Assembly: GCA_041659605.1 (NCBI GenBank)
Contig: JBAZXW010000023.1
Location: 6,436-70,435, forward strand
Direction: 5' to 3'
Length of the DNA stretch: 64,000 bases
Source of the DNA: Solimonas sp041659605
GTDB taxonomy: Bacteria > Pseudomonadota > Gammaproteobacteria > Nevskiales > Nevskiaceae
The notes beneath the pieces were generated by a model, which was not told the DNA's origin, searched no databases, and was given only the letters and a program-made list of their open reading frames with translations. The position numbers and the translations under genes are program-made. Position 1 is the first letter of the stretch. Each line of letters starts with the position of its first letter. Of this stretch, positions 51,127 to 60,222 are shown piece after piece.

Positions 51127-51770
51127 GAGGTTTCTCCGGTTTGCGTCGCGGCGGCCGCCTGGCCGGCGGCCGGCGGCGGCGGCGCCTTCAGCGACTGAAG
51201 AAAGGCGATCAGTGCGTCCATCTTGGTCTTGCCGCGCACCGCTTCCGGTGCGCCGGCAATGTCGGTATCGACGAAGGGCACGCCGACGCGCTTGAGCGCG
51301 GTCATCATCGCCTGGACCTCGTCGCCGTCGAGCGCGGTCTCGGCCAGCCATGGATAGCCGGGCATGTTCGACTCCGGCACGACGTCGCGCGGATTGAGCA
51401 GGTGGATGCGATGCCAGTCGTCGCTGTAGCGGCCGCCGACGCGCGCCAGATCCGGACCGGTGCGCTTGGAACCCCACTGGAAGGGGTGATCCCACACCGA
51501 TTCGCCGGCGGTCGAGCGCGGGCCGTAGCGCAGCACTTCCTCGTGCAGCGCGCGCACCATCTGCGAATGGCAGTTGTAGCAGCCCTCGCGGATGTAGACG
51601 TCGCGCCCCGCGACTTGCAGCGGCGTGCGCGGCACCATGCCGTCGACCGGCTTGGTCGTCGAGGTCTGGAACATCAGCGGCACGATCTCGACGAGGCCGC
51701 CGAAAGCAATCGCGACGACGATCAGGACGCCGAGCCAGACAACGTTCTTTTCAACCAGTTCGTGGTTCAT
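51123..51770 (-). CDS. ccoO: cbb3 cytochrome oxidase subunit CcoO (monohaem cytochrome c)
   Basis: A 215-aa subunit with one N-terminal helix (VVWLGVLIVVAIAFGGLVEI), the haem site EGCYNCHSQMVR, then GPDLARVGGRYSDDWH and the axial Met region ESNMPGYPWL. A Pro/Ala-rich tail ends the chain. It starts at 51770, overlapping the ccoN TGA (ATGA). Confidence 0.96.
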   Translation of the reverse strand: MNHELVEKNVVWLGVLIVVAIAFGGLVEIVPLMFQTSTTKPVDGMVPRTPLQVAGRDVYIREGCYNCHSQMVRALHEEVLRYGPRSTAGESVWDHPFQWGSKRTGPDLARVGGRYSDDWHRIHLLNPRDVVPESNMPGYPWLAETALDGDEVQAMMTALKRVGVPFVDTDIAGAPEAVRGKTKMDALIAFLQSLKAPPPPAAGQAAAATQTGETS

Positions 51771-53218
51771 GCGTGCGCTCCTGCGACGTTCACTGGTGCG
51801 GTGGCGGCCGCCGGCGGCGCGATGGTCTTCCACACGTTCCAGGCCATGACGAACATGCCGGACAGGAACACCAGGCCGCCGAGCAGGCGTACGCCGTAGT
51901 AGGGATAGGTGGCCTTGAGGCTCTCGATGAAGCTGTAGGTCAGCGTGCCGTCGGCCTCCACGGCGCGCCACATCAGGCCCTGCATGACGCCGGCGATCCA
52001 CATCGCGGTGATGTAGAGCACCGTGCCGATCGTCGACAGCCAGAAGTGCAGGTTGATCGCCGGGATGCTGTACATCTGCGGCCGGTTCCACAGCCGCGGA
52101 ATCAGCATGTAGATCGAGCCGATCGAGATCATCGCGACCCATCCCAGCGCGCCGGAGTGCACGTGGCCGATGGTCCAGTCGGTGTAGTGCGACAGCGCGT
52201 TGACCGTCTTGATCGACATCATCGGCCCTTCGAAGGTCGACATGCCGTAGAACGACAGCGAGACGATCAGGAACTTGAGGATCGGGTCGTCGCGCAGCTT
52301 ATGCCAGGCGCCCGACAGGGTCATGATGCCGTTGATCATGCCGCCCCAGGACGGCGCCAGCAGGATCAGCGAGAACACCATGCCCAGCGACTGCGCCCAG
52401 TCAGGCAGAGCGGTGTAGTGCAGGTGGTGCGGACCGGCCCACATGTAGACCGAGATCAGTGCCCAGAAGTGCACGACCGACAGGCGATAGCTGTAGATCG
52501 GGCGGCCGGCCTGCTTGGGCACGAAGTAGTACATCATGCCGAGGAAGCCCGCGGTCAGGAAGAAACCCACCGCGTTGTGCCCGTACCACCACTGCACCAT
52601 CGCGTCGACCGCGCCGGGGTAGGCGCTGTAGGACTTGGTCAGGGCAAGCGGCATCGCTGCGCTGTTGACGATGTGCAGCACCGCAACCGCGATGATGAAG
52701 CTGCCGTAGAACCAGTTGGCGACGTAAATGTGGCTGACCTTGCGCAGCGCGATCGTTCCGAAGAACACGACGGCATACGCGACCCAGACCGCAGCAATCA
52801 GCAAGTCGATCGGCCATTCCAGCTCCGCATACTCCTTGCCCTGGGTGATGCCCAGCGGCAGCGTGATCGCCGCGGCGACGATCACCACCTGCCAGCCCCA
52901 GAACGTGAAGCTGGCGAGCTTGGGCAGGAACAGCCCGACTTGCGAGGTACGCTGCACGACCCAGTACGAGGTAGCGAACAGCGCGCTGCCGCCGAACGCG
53001 AAGATCACCGCGTTGGTGTGCAGCGGCCGCAGGCGGCTGTAGGTCAGGTAAGGAATATCGAAGTTCAACGCCGGAAACATCAGCTGGGAGGCGATGATCA
53101 CGCCGACCAGCATTCCGACGATGCCCCAAACCACGGTCATGACGGCGAACTGCCGCACCACGGTATCGTGGTACAGCGGCGCCGCGGCGACCGGTGCAGC
53201 TTTGGCGTCATGCGACAT
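51767..53218 (-). CDS. ccoN: cbb3 cytochrome oxidase catalytic subunit CcoN
   Basis: A 483-aa haem-copper oxidase subunit of 12 helices. Low-spin haem ligand region is RLRPLHTNAVIFAFGGSALF, the CuB/haem b3 part includes WWYGHNAVGFFLTAG and WAGPHHLHYTALPDW, and DWTIGHVHSGALGW closes it. It reduces O2 to water with high affinity and pumps protons. GGGAG lies 7 bases before the ATG. First gene of the operon, behind a well-formed FNR-type promoter. Confidence 0.97.
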   Translation of the reverse strand: MSHDAKAAPVAAAPLYHDTVVRQFAVMTVVWGIVGMLVGVIIASQLMFPALNFDIPYLTYSRLRPLHTNAVIFAFGGSALFATSYWVVQRTSQVGLFLPKLASFTFWGWQVVIVAAAITLPLGITQGKEYAELEWPIDLLIAAVWVAYAVVFFGTIALRKVSHIYVANWFYGSFIIAVAVLHIVNSAAMPLALTKSYSAYPGAVDAMVQWWYGHNAVGFFLTAGFLGMMYYFVPKQAGRPIYSYRLSVVHFWALISVYMWAGPHHLHYTALPDWAQSLGMVFSLILLAPSWGGMINGIMTLSGAWHKLRDDPILKFLIVSLSFYGMSTFEGPMMSIKTVNALSHYTDWTIGHVHSGALGWVAMISIGSIYMLIPRLWNRPQMYSIPAINLHFWLSTIGTVLYITAMWIAGVMQGLMWRAVEADGTLTYSFIESLKATYPYYGVRLLGGLVFLSGMFVMAWNVWKTIAPPAAATAPVNVAGAHA

Positions 53219-53261
53219 TAGGCACTCCCGGGTATCTACGACTCGATTCGTAGCACCCGGA

Positions 53262-53304
53262 ATTATCGGGAGTACCCCCGCCTCAACGAATTGACTTGCG
53301 TCAA
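53262..53304 (-). promoter_or_regulatory. Class II FNR/ANR promoter of the cco operon
   Basis: A perfect palindrome TTGAC-TTGC-GTCAA at 53291-53304 is followed, on the minus strand, by the -10 element GATAAT (53267-53262, 5 of 6). The predicted start of transcription near 53256 is 41.5 bases from the palindrome centre and 38 bases before the ccoN ATG. This fits oxygen-limited activation by an FNR/ANR homologue. Confidence 0.8.
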
Positions 53305-53336
53305 CGCGCCAGAAGGGACGCGTCGGTCCAATCGAC

Positions 53337-54257
53337 TCAGGCTTTCTTCAGGTGGGCGCGCAGCGCGTGCGCGACCGGCGCCGTCAGGTCGACGGCGTTG
53401 GTCGGGTGCGGGATCGTGTTCGCCGTCACCAGGCGCGCGGCGCCGGCGTCGGCCAGGCGCCGCTCCGCTTCGCCGGCGAAGACCGCGTGCACCGCCAGAC
53501 ACAGCGGCGGTGCCAGACCCTGCGCGCGCAGGCCACGGACCGTCTGCGACAGGGTCTGGCCGGTCGAGAGGATGTCGTCGACCAGCACCGGCGTGCGCTC
53601 GCGCCAGCGCTCGATGTCCGGCACGGCGATGTCGACGTCGGCGTCGCCATGCCGCTGCTTTTCGAGAACGATGAATGGAGCACCGGCGAGCTCGGCAACG
53701 GCGCCGACCCACTGCAGGCTCTCGGCGTCCGGACCGACCAGCAACGGCTTGTCGACGTTACGCCGCACCCACTCGGCCATCAGCGGCACCGCGCTGACCA
53801 CGGTGTTCGGCAGCCGGTAGATCGAGTCCAGGCGCGGGTAGCGATGCAGATGCGGATCGACCGTCACCAGCCAGTCGAAATGCGTGGCGATCAGGTGTGC
53901 AAACGGCCGCGAGGACACCGCCTCGCCGACGTGGAAACGCTTGTCCTGACGCATATATGCGAGATACGGGGCCAGCAGGCCGACCGAGCGCGCACCCAGC
54001 TCGCGTGCGGTGTAGGCCGCGGACAGCAGCGGAAAGAGGATGCTGTCGGGCTCCTTGAGGGTGCAGAACACGATGCAATCGCGCCCGGCGACGCGGGCGT
54101 CGAGGCGCACCAGCGACTCGCCGTCCGGAAAGCGGTGCAGGCTGACCGGCGCGACGTCGAAGCCGGACTGCTGCGCCAGCGACGCCGCGAACGGCGCGCG
54201 CCCGTCGAAGCACAGCAGCAGCGGGGTCAGTCGTTCGTCGGGGCGTTCGTCAGACAC
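53337..54257 (-). CDS. Ribose-phosphate pyrophosphokinase-like protein
   Basis: A 306-aa PRPP synthetase homologue: GRAPFAASLA and FPDGES near the N-terminus, AYMRQDKRF, the phosphate-binding VGPDAESLQWV, and the PRPP loop VLVDDILSTGQTL. Compared with housekeeping Prs it is diverged and resembles short archaeal-like forms. The GTG start (54257) has GGAG upstream and lies inside the 3' end of the phosphorylase gene (31-base overlap). It is probably not the only Prs of the cell; with the phosphorylase it would recycle ribose phosphate to or from PRPP. A housekeeping prs elsewhere is expected but not shown. Confidence 0.85.
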   Translation of the reverse strand: MSDERPDERLTPLLLCFDGRAPFAASLAQQSGFDVAPVSLHRFPDGESLVRLDARVAGRDCIVFCTLKEPDSILFPLLSAAYTARELGARSVGLLAPYLAYMRQDKRFHVGEAVSSRPFAHLIATHFDWLVTVDPHLHRYPRLDSIYRLPNTVVSAVPLMAEWVRRNVDKPLLVGPDAESLQWVGAVAELAGAPFIVLEKQRHGDADVDIAVPDIERWRERTPVLVDDILSTGQTLSQTVRGLRAQGLAPPLCLAVHAVFAGEAERRLADAGAARLVTANTIPHPTNAVDLTAPVAHALRAHLKKA

Positions 54258-55750
54258 ACGATCTCCGGGTGATCCTCCAGATAGTCGAGCGCGAAGGCGA
54301 TTTCGCCGGCGCTCTCGGCATGCAGCGTGAACAGCGGCTGCCCGGCGATCACAGCATCGCCGACGCGCACGTGCAGGTCGAGCCCGGCGGCGGGTGCGCG
54401 CGGCGCCCCGGCCAGCTTGGCCAGGCGCGACAGCTTGCGGTTGTCGATCGCCGCGACGCGGCCGCCACCGCGCGCCGGCCACGGTCGGTGAAAGCGCGAC
54501 TTCGGCGGCTCGCGCAAACCGCCCTGTGCCTCGGCGATGGCCTGGAACTTGGACCACGCGGCACCGCTGCCCAGCACCGACTCGGCCGCCGCGCGGCCGG
54601 CACCGGAATCCGAATGTCCGGCCAGTTCGAGCACCGCGCCCGCAAGGTCGATGGCGCGGTCACGCAGGCTCTGCGACGCGCCTTCGCGGTTCTGCAGCAC
54701 GGCGAGCACGTCGCGCGCCTCCAGCGCCGGACCGATGCCGCTGCCGACCGGTTGCGTGCCGTCGGTCAGCAGCGTGCACACCTGCAGCCCCAGCGCCGCG
54801 CCCACCGTCGTCAGGCGATCGGCGAGCTCCTGCCCTGCGGCCTCGGTGCGCACTTTTGCGGTCGGTCCGACCGGGATGTCGATCACCGCATGCGTCGAGC
54901 CGGCCGCCAGCTTCTTCGACAGCACGCTCGCGACCAGCTGGCCCTCGCTGTCGAAATCCAGCGGGCGCTCGACGCGAATCAGCACGTCGTCGGCCGGCGA
55001 CAGGCGCACCGAGCCGCCCCAGGCGATGCAGCCGCCCTCCTGCTCGACGACGCGACGCATCTGCTCCAGGCTCAGCTCGACCGGCGCCAGCGTCTCCATC
55101 GTGTCGGCGGTGCCGGCCGGCGAGGTGATCGCGCGCGACGAGGTCTTCGGAATCGTCAGGCCGCAGGCAGCGACGATCGGTACGATGATCAGCGTCGTGC
55201 GATTGCCCGGCAGACCGCCGATGCAGTGCTTGTCCATCACCGGCTTGCGGGCCCACGACAGACGGTCGCCGACCTCGACCATCGCCCGCGTCAACGCGAT
55301 GGTCTCGTCGCGATTCAGGCGGTCGCCGGCACAGGCGGTGACGAACGCCGCCAGTTCCAGTTCAGAGTAACGGCCGGCAGCGACGTCGCGCACGATCGCG
55401 GCGATGCCGGCCTCGCTCAGCGTGCGGCCGTAGACCTTGGCACGCAGGGCGGACAGCGATTCCAGCGGATCCGGATGCCGCAGTTCGACGGTGTCGCCCT
55501 CGTGGGCGCCGATCAGGCGCCAGGCCGACTCCGACAGTGCCGCCTCGTCGGCGGCCAGCCAGTCCGCCGACACGACGTTGAGTGTCGCCACCAGCCGATG
55601 ATGATTGCGCCGGATCTCGACCCTGGACTGCGCCTCGAACCCCTCCGACCGGCACACCGCGCAGTCGTCGCGCATGAAGATCACCGCCGACTGATAGGTG
55701 TCGATGCCGGCCCGCCGCAGGCGTACCAGCGCGGATGCGCGATTGGGCAT
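54227..55750 (-). CDS. Thymidine/AMP phosphorylase family, type 2 (archaeal type)
   Basis: A 507-aa protein, longer than the roughly 440-aa classical DeoA. An extra N-terminal domain (to about residue 85) precedes the phosphorylase core: YSELELAAFVTA, KHCIGGLPGNRTTLIIVPIVA, and IPKTSSRAITSPAGTADTME, nearly as in archaeal AMP phosphorylases. The C-terminal domain holds RVGDAVIAGQPLFTLHAE. It releases a base from a nucleoside or nucleotide with phosphate; whether thymidine or AMP is the substrate is open. It lies between the zinc-ribbon gene (3-base gap) and the PRPP synthetase. Confidence 0.88.
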   Translation of the reverse strand: MPNRASALVRLRRAGIDTYQSAVIFMRDDCAVCRSEGFEAQSRVEIRRNHHRLVATLNVVSADWLAADEAALSESAWRLIGAHEGDTVELRHPDPLESLSALRAKVYGRTLSEAGIAAIVRDVAAGRYSELELAAFVTACAGDRLNRDETIALTRAMVEVGDRLSWARKPVMDKHCIGGLPGNRTTLIIVPIVAACGLTIPKTSSRAITSPAGTADTMETLAPVELSLEQMRRVVEQEGGCIAWGGSVRLSPADDVLIRVERPLDFDSEGQLVASVLSKKLAAGSTHAVIDIPVGPTAKVRTEAAGQELADRLTTVGAALGLQVCTLLTDGTQPVGSGIGPALEARDVLAVLQNREGASQSLRDRAIDLAGAVLELAGHSDSGAGRAAAESVLGSGAAWSKFQAIAEAQGGLREPPKSRFHRPWPARGGGRVAAIDNRKLSRLAKLAGAPRAPAAGLDLHVRVGDAVIAGQPLFTLHAESAGEIAFALDYLEDHPEIVCLTNAPTND

Positions 55751-55753
55751 CGG

Positions 55754-55966
55754 TCAGATACGATCGGTCGGCACTTCGTCGCCCGGGCTTTCCAGCACCC
55801 AGTGGTGCGTGCCCTTCATCGGGTCGAACTCCTGTTCCACCAGCGCCTCGGCGCTGCAGTGCAGGCAGCGCACGCGCTTACCGACGACCAGATCGGCCTG
55901 GGGCACGGAGATTTCCTCACCGCACTCGGGGCAGGGGCATCCGACCGCGTCTTGATTGCGTTTCAT
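55754..55966 (-). CDS. Small zinc-ribbon protein
   Basis: A 70-aa protein with CPCPECGEE and CLHCSAEA, two CxxC pairs about 20 residues apart that form a zinc ribbon, and an acidic C-terminus. No membrane helix is present. It is the first gene of the operon with the phosphorylase and the PRPP synthetase, under a divergent FNR-like site. The resemblance of the first half to MJ0042-type ribbons suggests a nucleic-acid or protein-binding role; function unknown. Confidence 0.75.
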   Translation of the reverse strand: MKRNQDAVGCPCPECGEEISVPQADLVVGKRVRCLHCSAEALVEQEFDPMKGTHHWVLESPGDEVPTDRI

Positions 55967-56031
55967 GTCGTTTTTCCGGATGTGCTGAAAACCAGCGTAT
56001 CGACATTAGCCCAGCGTGCGAACACTGCGAA

Positions 56032-56045
56032 CTGATCCCGGTCAA
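56032..56045 (-). promoter_or_regulatory. FNR-like site for the zinc-ribbon/phosphorylase/PRPP operon
   Basis: Read on the minus strand, TTGAC-CGGG-ATCAG matches the FNR palindrome with one mismatch in the second half-site. A start of transcription 41.5 bases away would be near 55997, with TAATGT as -10 (56008-56003), 31 bases before the zinc-ribbon ATG. Confidence 0.5.
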
Positions 56046-56088
56046 TTCGCCCGGCTGCGCTCGACGCGCATGGAGCGCATGCAAAGCA

Positions 56089-56115
56089 CGGGGTGCATGC
56101 AAAGCATGCACCCCG
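56089..56115. repeat. Perfect 12-base inverted repeat in the divergent intergenic region
   Basis: CGGGGTGCATGC (56089-56100), loop AAA, GCATGCACCCCG (56104-56115). It ends two bases before the FNR site of the usp gene. A partial copy of its centre, GCATGCAAAGCA, lies just upstream (56077-56088). It could be a second regulator's operator or a hairpin in a transcript reading through. Confidence 0.85.
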
Positions 56116-56117
56116 AT

Positions 56118-56131
56118 TTGACGAGGATCAA
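56118..56131 (+). promoter_or_regulatory. FNR-type site upstream of the UspE-like gene
   Basis: TTGAC-GAGG-ATCAA has 9 of 10 consensus half-site bases. A start 41.5 bases downstream would be near 56166, 21 bases before the ATG at 56187. -10 candidates are CACGAT (56154-56159) or the better but closer TATCCT (56148-56153). Confidence 0.6.
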
Positions 56132-56186
56132 TGCTCTACTGCTTCTGTATCCTCACGATGCTCACCTCACGACAGGAGCGCATACG

Positions 56187-57163
56187 ATGAGTCAATACCA
56201 GCGGATTCTGATGATCGCCGATCCGGCGTTGCGGCGCACGCCTGCAGTCGAACGGGCCGCGCGGCTGGCCAAGACCACCGGCGCTGAGCTTCACCTGTGC
56301 GTATTCGACTATCACGCGACGATTGCCGCGGTCGGCAGCGTCTCCGAGGAAGTCATGGCGCTGGCCAAGACCAGCTTCCTGCGCGAACGCGAAGAGTGGC
56401 TGGACGAGCAGGCACGCTCGCTGTCCGCCGACGGCTTGCGCGTGCAGACCGACGTGATCTGGGGCAAGCCGATCCACGAGAAGATCATCGGCAAGGTCGC
56501 GGAGGTCGCACCCGACCTCGTCATCAAGGACGTGCATCGCGAGCCCGCGCTCAAGCGCCTGCTGTACACGCCGCTCGACTGGCAGCTGATGCGCCTGTGC
56601 CCGTCGCCGCTGCTGCTGGTCAACGCGCAATCGCATCCGCTGCCCAAGCGGGTGATCGCCGCGGTCGACACCGGCGCACTGGGCGCCGACGCCGATGCGC
56701 TCAACGACCGCATCGTGCACGCGGCGCTGCAGCTCGCCCTGCAATGCAACGCCAGCCTGCACCTGGCCCACGCCTTCGACGGCCTGGCGACGGTGGCGAT
56801 GGTCGATCCGCAGGGCGACGGCCAGCTGATCGGCGAGGCCTACGAAACGCTGCGCCGGCTGCGCCACGACAACTTCGACGCGTTTGCGGCCCGCCACGGC
56901 GTGGCCGACGAGCGCAAGCACTTCCTCGACGGTCCGGCGCCCGATGCCATCGCCGACCTAGCACAGTTCGCCGAAGCGGACGTCGTCGCCGTCGGCACGG
57001 TCTATCGCGACGGGCTGGAACGCCTGATCGTCGGCAGCAGCGCCGAGCGCATCCTGCAACGCCTGAACTGCGACGTGCTGGTGGTCAAGCCGGCGGAATT
57101 CATCCGCGCGCTTGCCAAGCATCTCGATATTCCCGAGGAGTTGCTGCCACACGTCCCTGCGTG

Positions 57164-57164
<1 letters not shown>
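56187..57164 (+). CDS. Universal stress protein, UspE-like tandem form
   Basis: A 325-aa protein with two Usp domains: the first starts YQRILMIADPALRRTPAVERAARLA, the second around residue 155 (KRVIAAVDTGALGADADALNDRI). The C-terminal VVAVGTVYRDGLERLIVGSSAERILQRLNCDVLVVKP has the nucleotide-binding G-x9-G-S motif. The length matches E. coli UspE (316 aa), whose gene is next to fnr. AGGAG stands 9 bases before the ATG. Its stop overlaps the ATG of the ABC transporter gene. Confidence 0.9.
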
Positions 57165-57861
<697 letters not shown>

Positions 57862-57868
<7 letters not shown>

Positions 57869-60222
57869 CGGGCGTCCTGTCGCACAAGCTGGCACGCGAC
57901 CTCTGGCGGCTGCGCGGCCAGGCACTGGCCATCGCACTGGTTGTCGCCAGCGGGGTGGCCACCTTCGTGATCGCGCACAGCACGATGCGCTCTCTGCAGC
58001 TGACCCAGCGTGAGTTCTATCGCGACAGCCGCTTCGCCGACGTGTTCGTGTCGCTGACGCGCGCGCCGCGCAGCCTCGAGGCGCGCATCACCGACATCGA
58101 CGGCGTCGAAGCAGCCGATGCGCGGATTGTGGCGGCGGCGATGGTCGATGTCGCGGGTTTCGAGGATCCGGTGACGGCGCGCGTGCTCTCTCTTCCGGAC
58201 GCCGGCGCCGGACTGAACCGTCTATACCTGCGCGCCGGCCGCCTGCCGGAATCCGACCGCGAGATCGCCGTCAACGAAGCATTCGCCCAGGCGCATGTCC
58301 TGAAGGTCGGCGATCGACTGGGCGTCACGCTGCGCGGACGCAAGCGCACGATGACCATCTCCGGCTTGGCGCTGTCGGCCGAGTTCGTCTACCTCATCCG
58401 ACCCGGCGACTTGTTTCCGGACTACCGGCGCTACGGCGTGTTCTGGATGGCGCGCGAGCCGCTCGAGGCCGCCGAGGGTCTCGACGGCGCGTTCAACGAT
58501 CTGCTGCTGCGCCTGGCCCCCCGGGCAGACGAGCGCGCCGTGGTCGCGACGCTGGATCGCCTGCTGGCGCCCTACGGCAGCATCGGTGCGCTCACGCGCG
58601 CGGACCAGATCTCGCACCGCTACCTGAGCGACGAGATCCGCCAGTGGGAGGTCCAGGCGACGATCTTTCCGGCGATCTTCCTGAGCGTCGCGGCCTTCCT
58701 GCTGAACGTCGTGATGATGCGCCTGCTGCAGCAGGAACGCGCGCAGGTCGCGGTGCTCAAGGCGTTCGGCTACAGCCGCCTGCAGATCGGGCTGCACTAC
58801 CTGATGCTCGCCGGCGCGATCGTTGTCCTCGGCTCGGCGCTGGGCGTCGGCGTTGGCGCGTGGCTCGGCGCCGGCATGTCGCAGGTCTACCAGGAGTTCT
58901 TCCGCTATCCCTATCTCTACTACGTGCTCGACGCCGACGTTGCGGCGTACGGGGTGCTCGCCGGTGCCGGGGCGGCGCTGCTGGGCGCCCAGCTCGCCGT
59001 CCACCGGGCGGCGCGCCTGCCGCCGGCGCAGGGCATGCGCCCCGAGCCGCCGCCACGCTTTCGCATCACCGCGTTCGAGCGCAGCCGCCTGCAGCACCTG
59101 CTGTCGCCGGCAACGCGCATGGTCGCGCGCAACCTGCTGCGACAGCCGCTGAAATCGGGGCTGACGATCCTCGGCATCGCGTTTGCGGCCGCGATCCTCG
59201 TGGTCGGCGGGCTGATGGAGGACGCGGTCGGCCATCTGCTGAACGTCCAGTTCCGCCAGGCACTGCGTGCCGACCTGACGGTCGGCTTCGACGACGTCAA
59301 GAACGAGAGCGTCGTCCACGAACTCGCCGCGATGCCGGGCGTGATCCGCGTCGAGCCCCTGCGCGCAGTCGCCGTGCGGCTGCGCTCCGGCCACCGCAGC
59401 GAACGCGTGGCGATCCAGGGGGTCGACGCGGACGCCCGCCTGTACCGGCTGCTTGGCGAAGACAACAGGGCCATCAACGTGCCCGACAGCGGCCTGTTGC
59501 TGACCGACGTGCTGGCCAGGCGCCTCCGTGTCTCCGCGGGCGACGAGGTCGTCGTCGAGGTTCTAGAAGGCAACCGGCCCCTGCGCAGCGTGCGCGTCGC
59601 CGGTGTGACGCACGAGCTCACCGGGATGGGCGCCCACATGAACCGGCTCGCGCTCAACCGGTTGCTGCGCGAGGGTGACGTCGTCAGCGGCGCCTTTGTC
59701 GACGTCGAGCCCAGCCGGCTCGCGGAGCTGTACCGTCGACTCAAGCGCACCCCGCACGTGGTCGGCGTGATGAACCGCAACGTCGCGATTCGCAGTTTCA
59801 CCGAGACCATGGCCGCCAACATGCTGATCTTCGCCACCGTGCTGCTGGCGCTAGCTTCGACGATTGCGGTGGGCGTGGTCTACAACAGCATGCGCGTGAC
59901 CTTCTCCGAGCGGGCGCGCGAGCTCGCCAGCCTGCGCGTGCTCGGCTACACGCGCGCCGAGACCGGTCTGATCCTGCTCGGTGAAATCGTGACGCTGACA
60001 CTGCTGGCGATTCCGCTCGGCTGGCTGATCGGCTTTCAGCTGTGCCGCTTCATGGTGACCGAACTGGCCTCCGATCTGTACCGTGTACCGCTGGTGATCG
60101 ATCCGCCGACCTATGCCTATTCCGCGCTGGTGATCCTGCTGACGACGCTGCTGGCGTCGCTGCTGATGGTGCGCTTCATCAGGCGCCTGGACCTGGTCTC
60201 CGCTCTCAAGGTGCCGCAATGA
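57862..60222 (+). CDS. ABC transporter permease, FtsX type with two FtsX domains
   Basis: A 786-aa inner-membrane protein. One helix near residue 20, a periplasmic domain to about 250, three helices around 265-400 (ending IHRAARLPP-like), then a second unit with helix (SGLTILGIAFAAAILVVGG), periplasmic domain, and final helices (MLIFATVLLALASTIAVGV, IVTLTLLAIPLGWLIGF). Such double FtsX permeases move lipids, lipoproteins or peptides out of the membrane. Preceded by the ATPase and followed by an HlyD-type adaptor. Confidence 0.9.

Noticed and set aside
55917..56111. A 64-codon minus-strand frame in the divergent usp region, with repeated HALHA residues
   Set aside because: The repeats come from the palindrome and GCATGC-type sequence; no ribosome site, and it covers the FNR-like sites.
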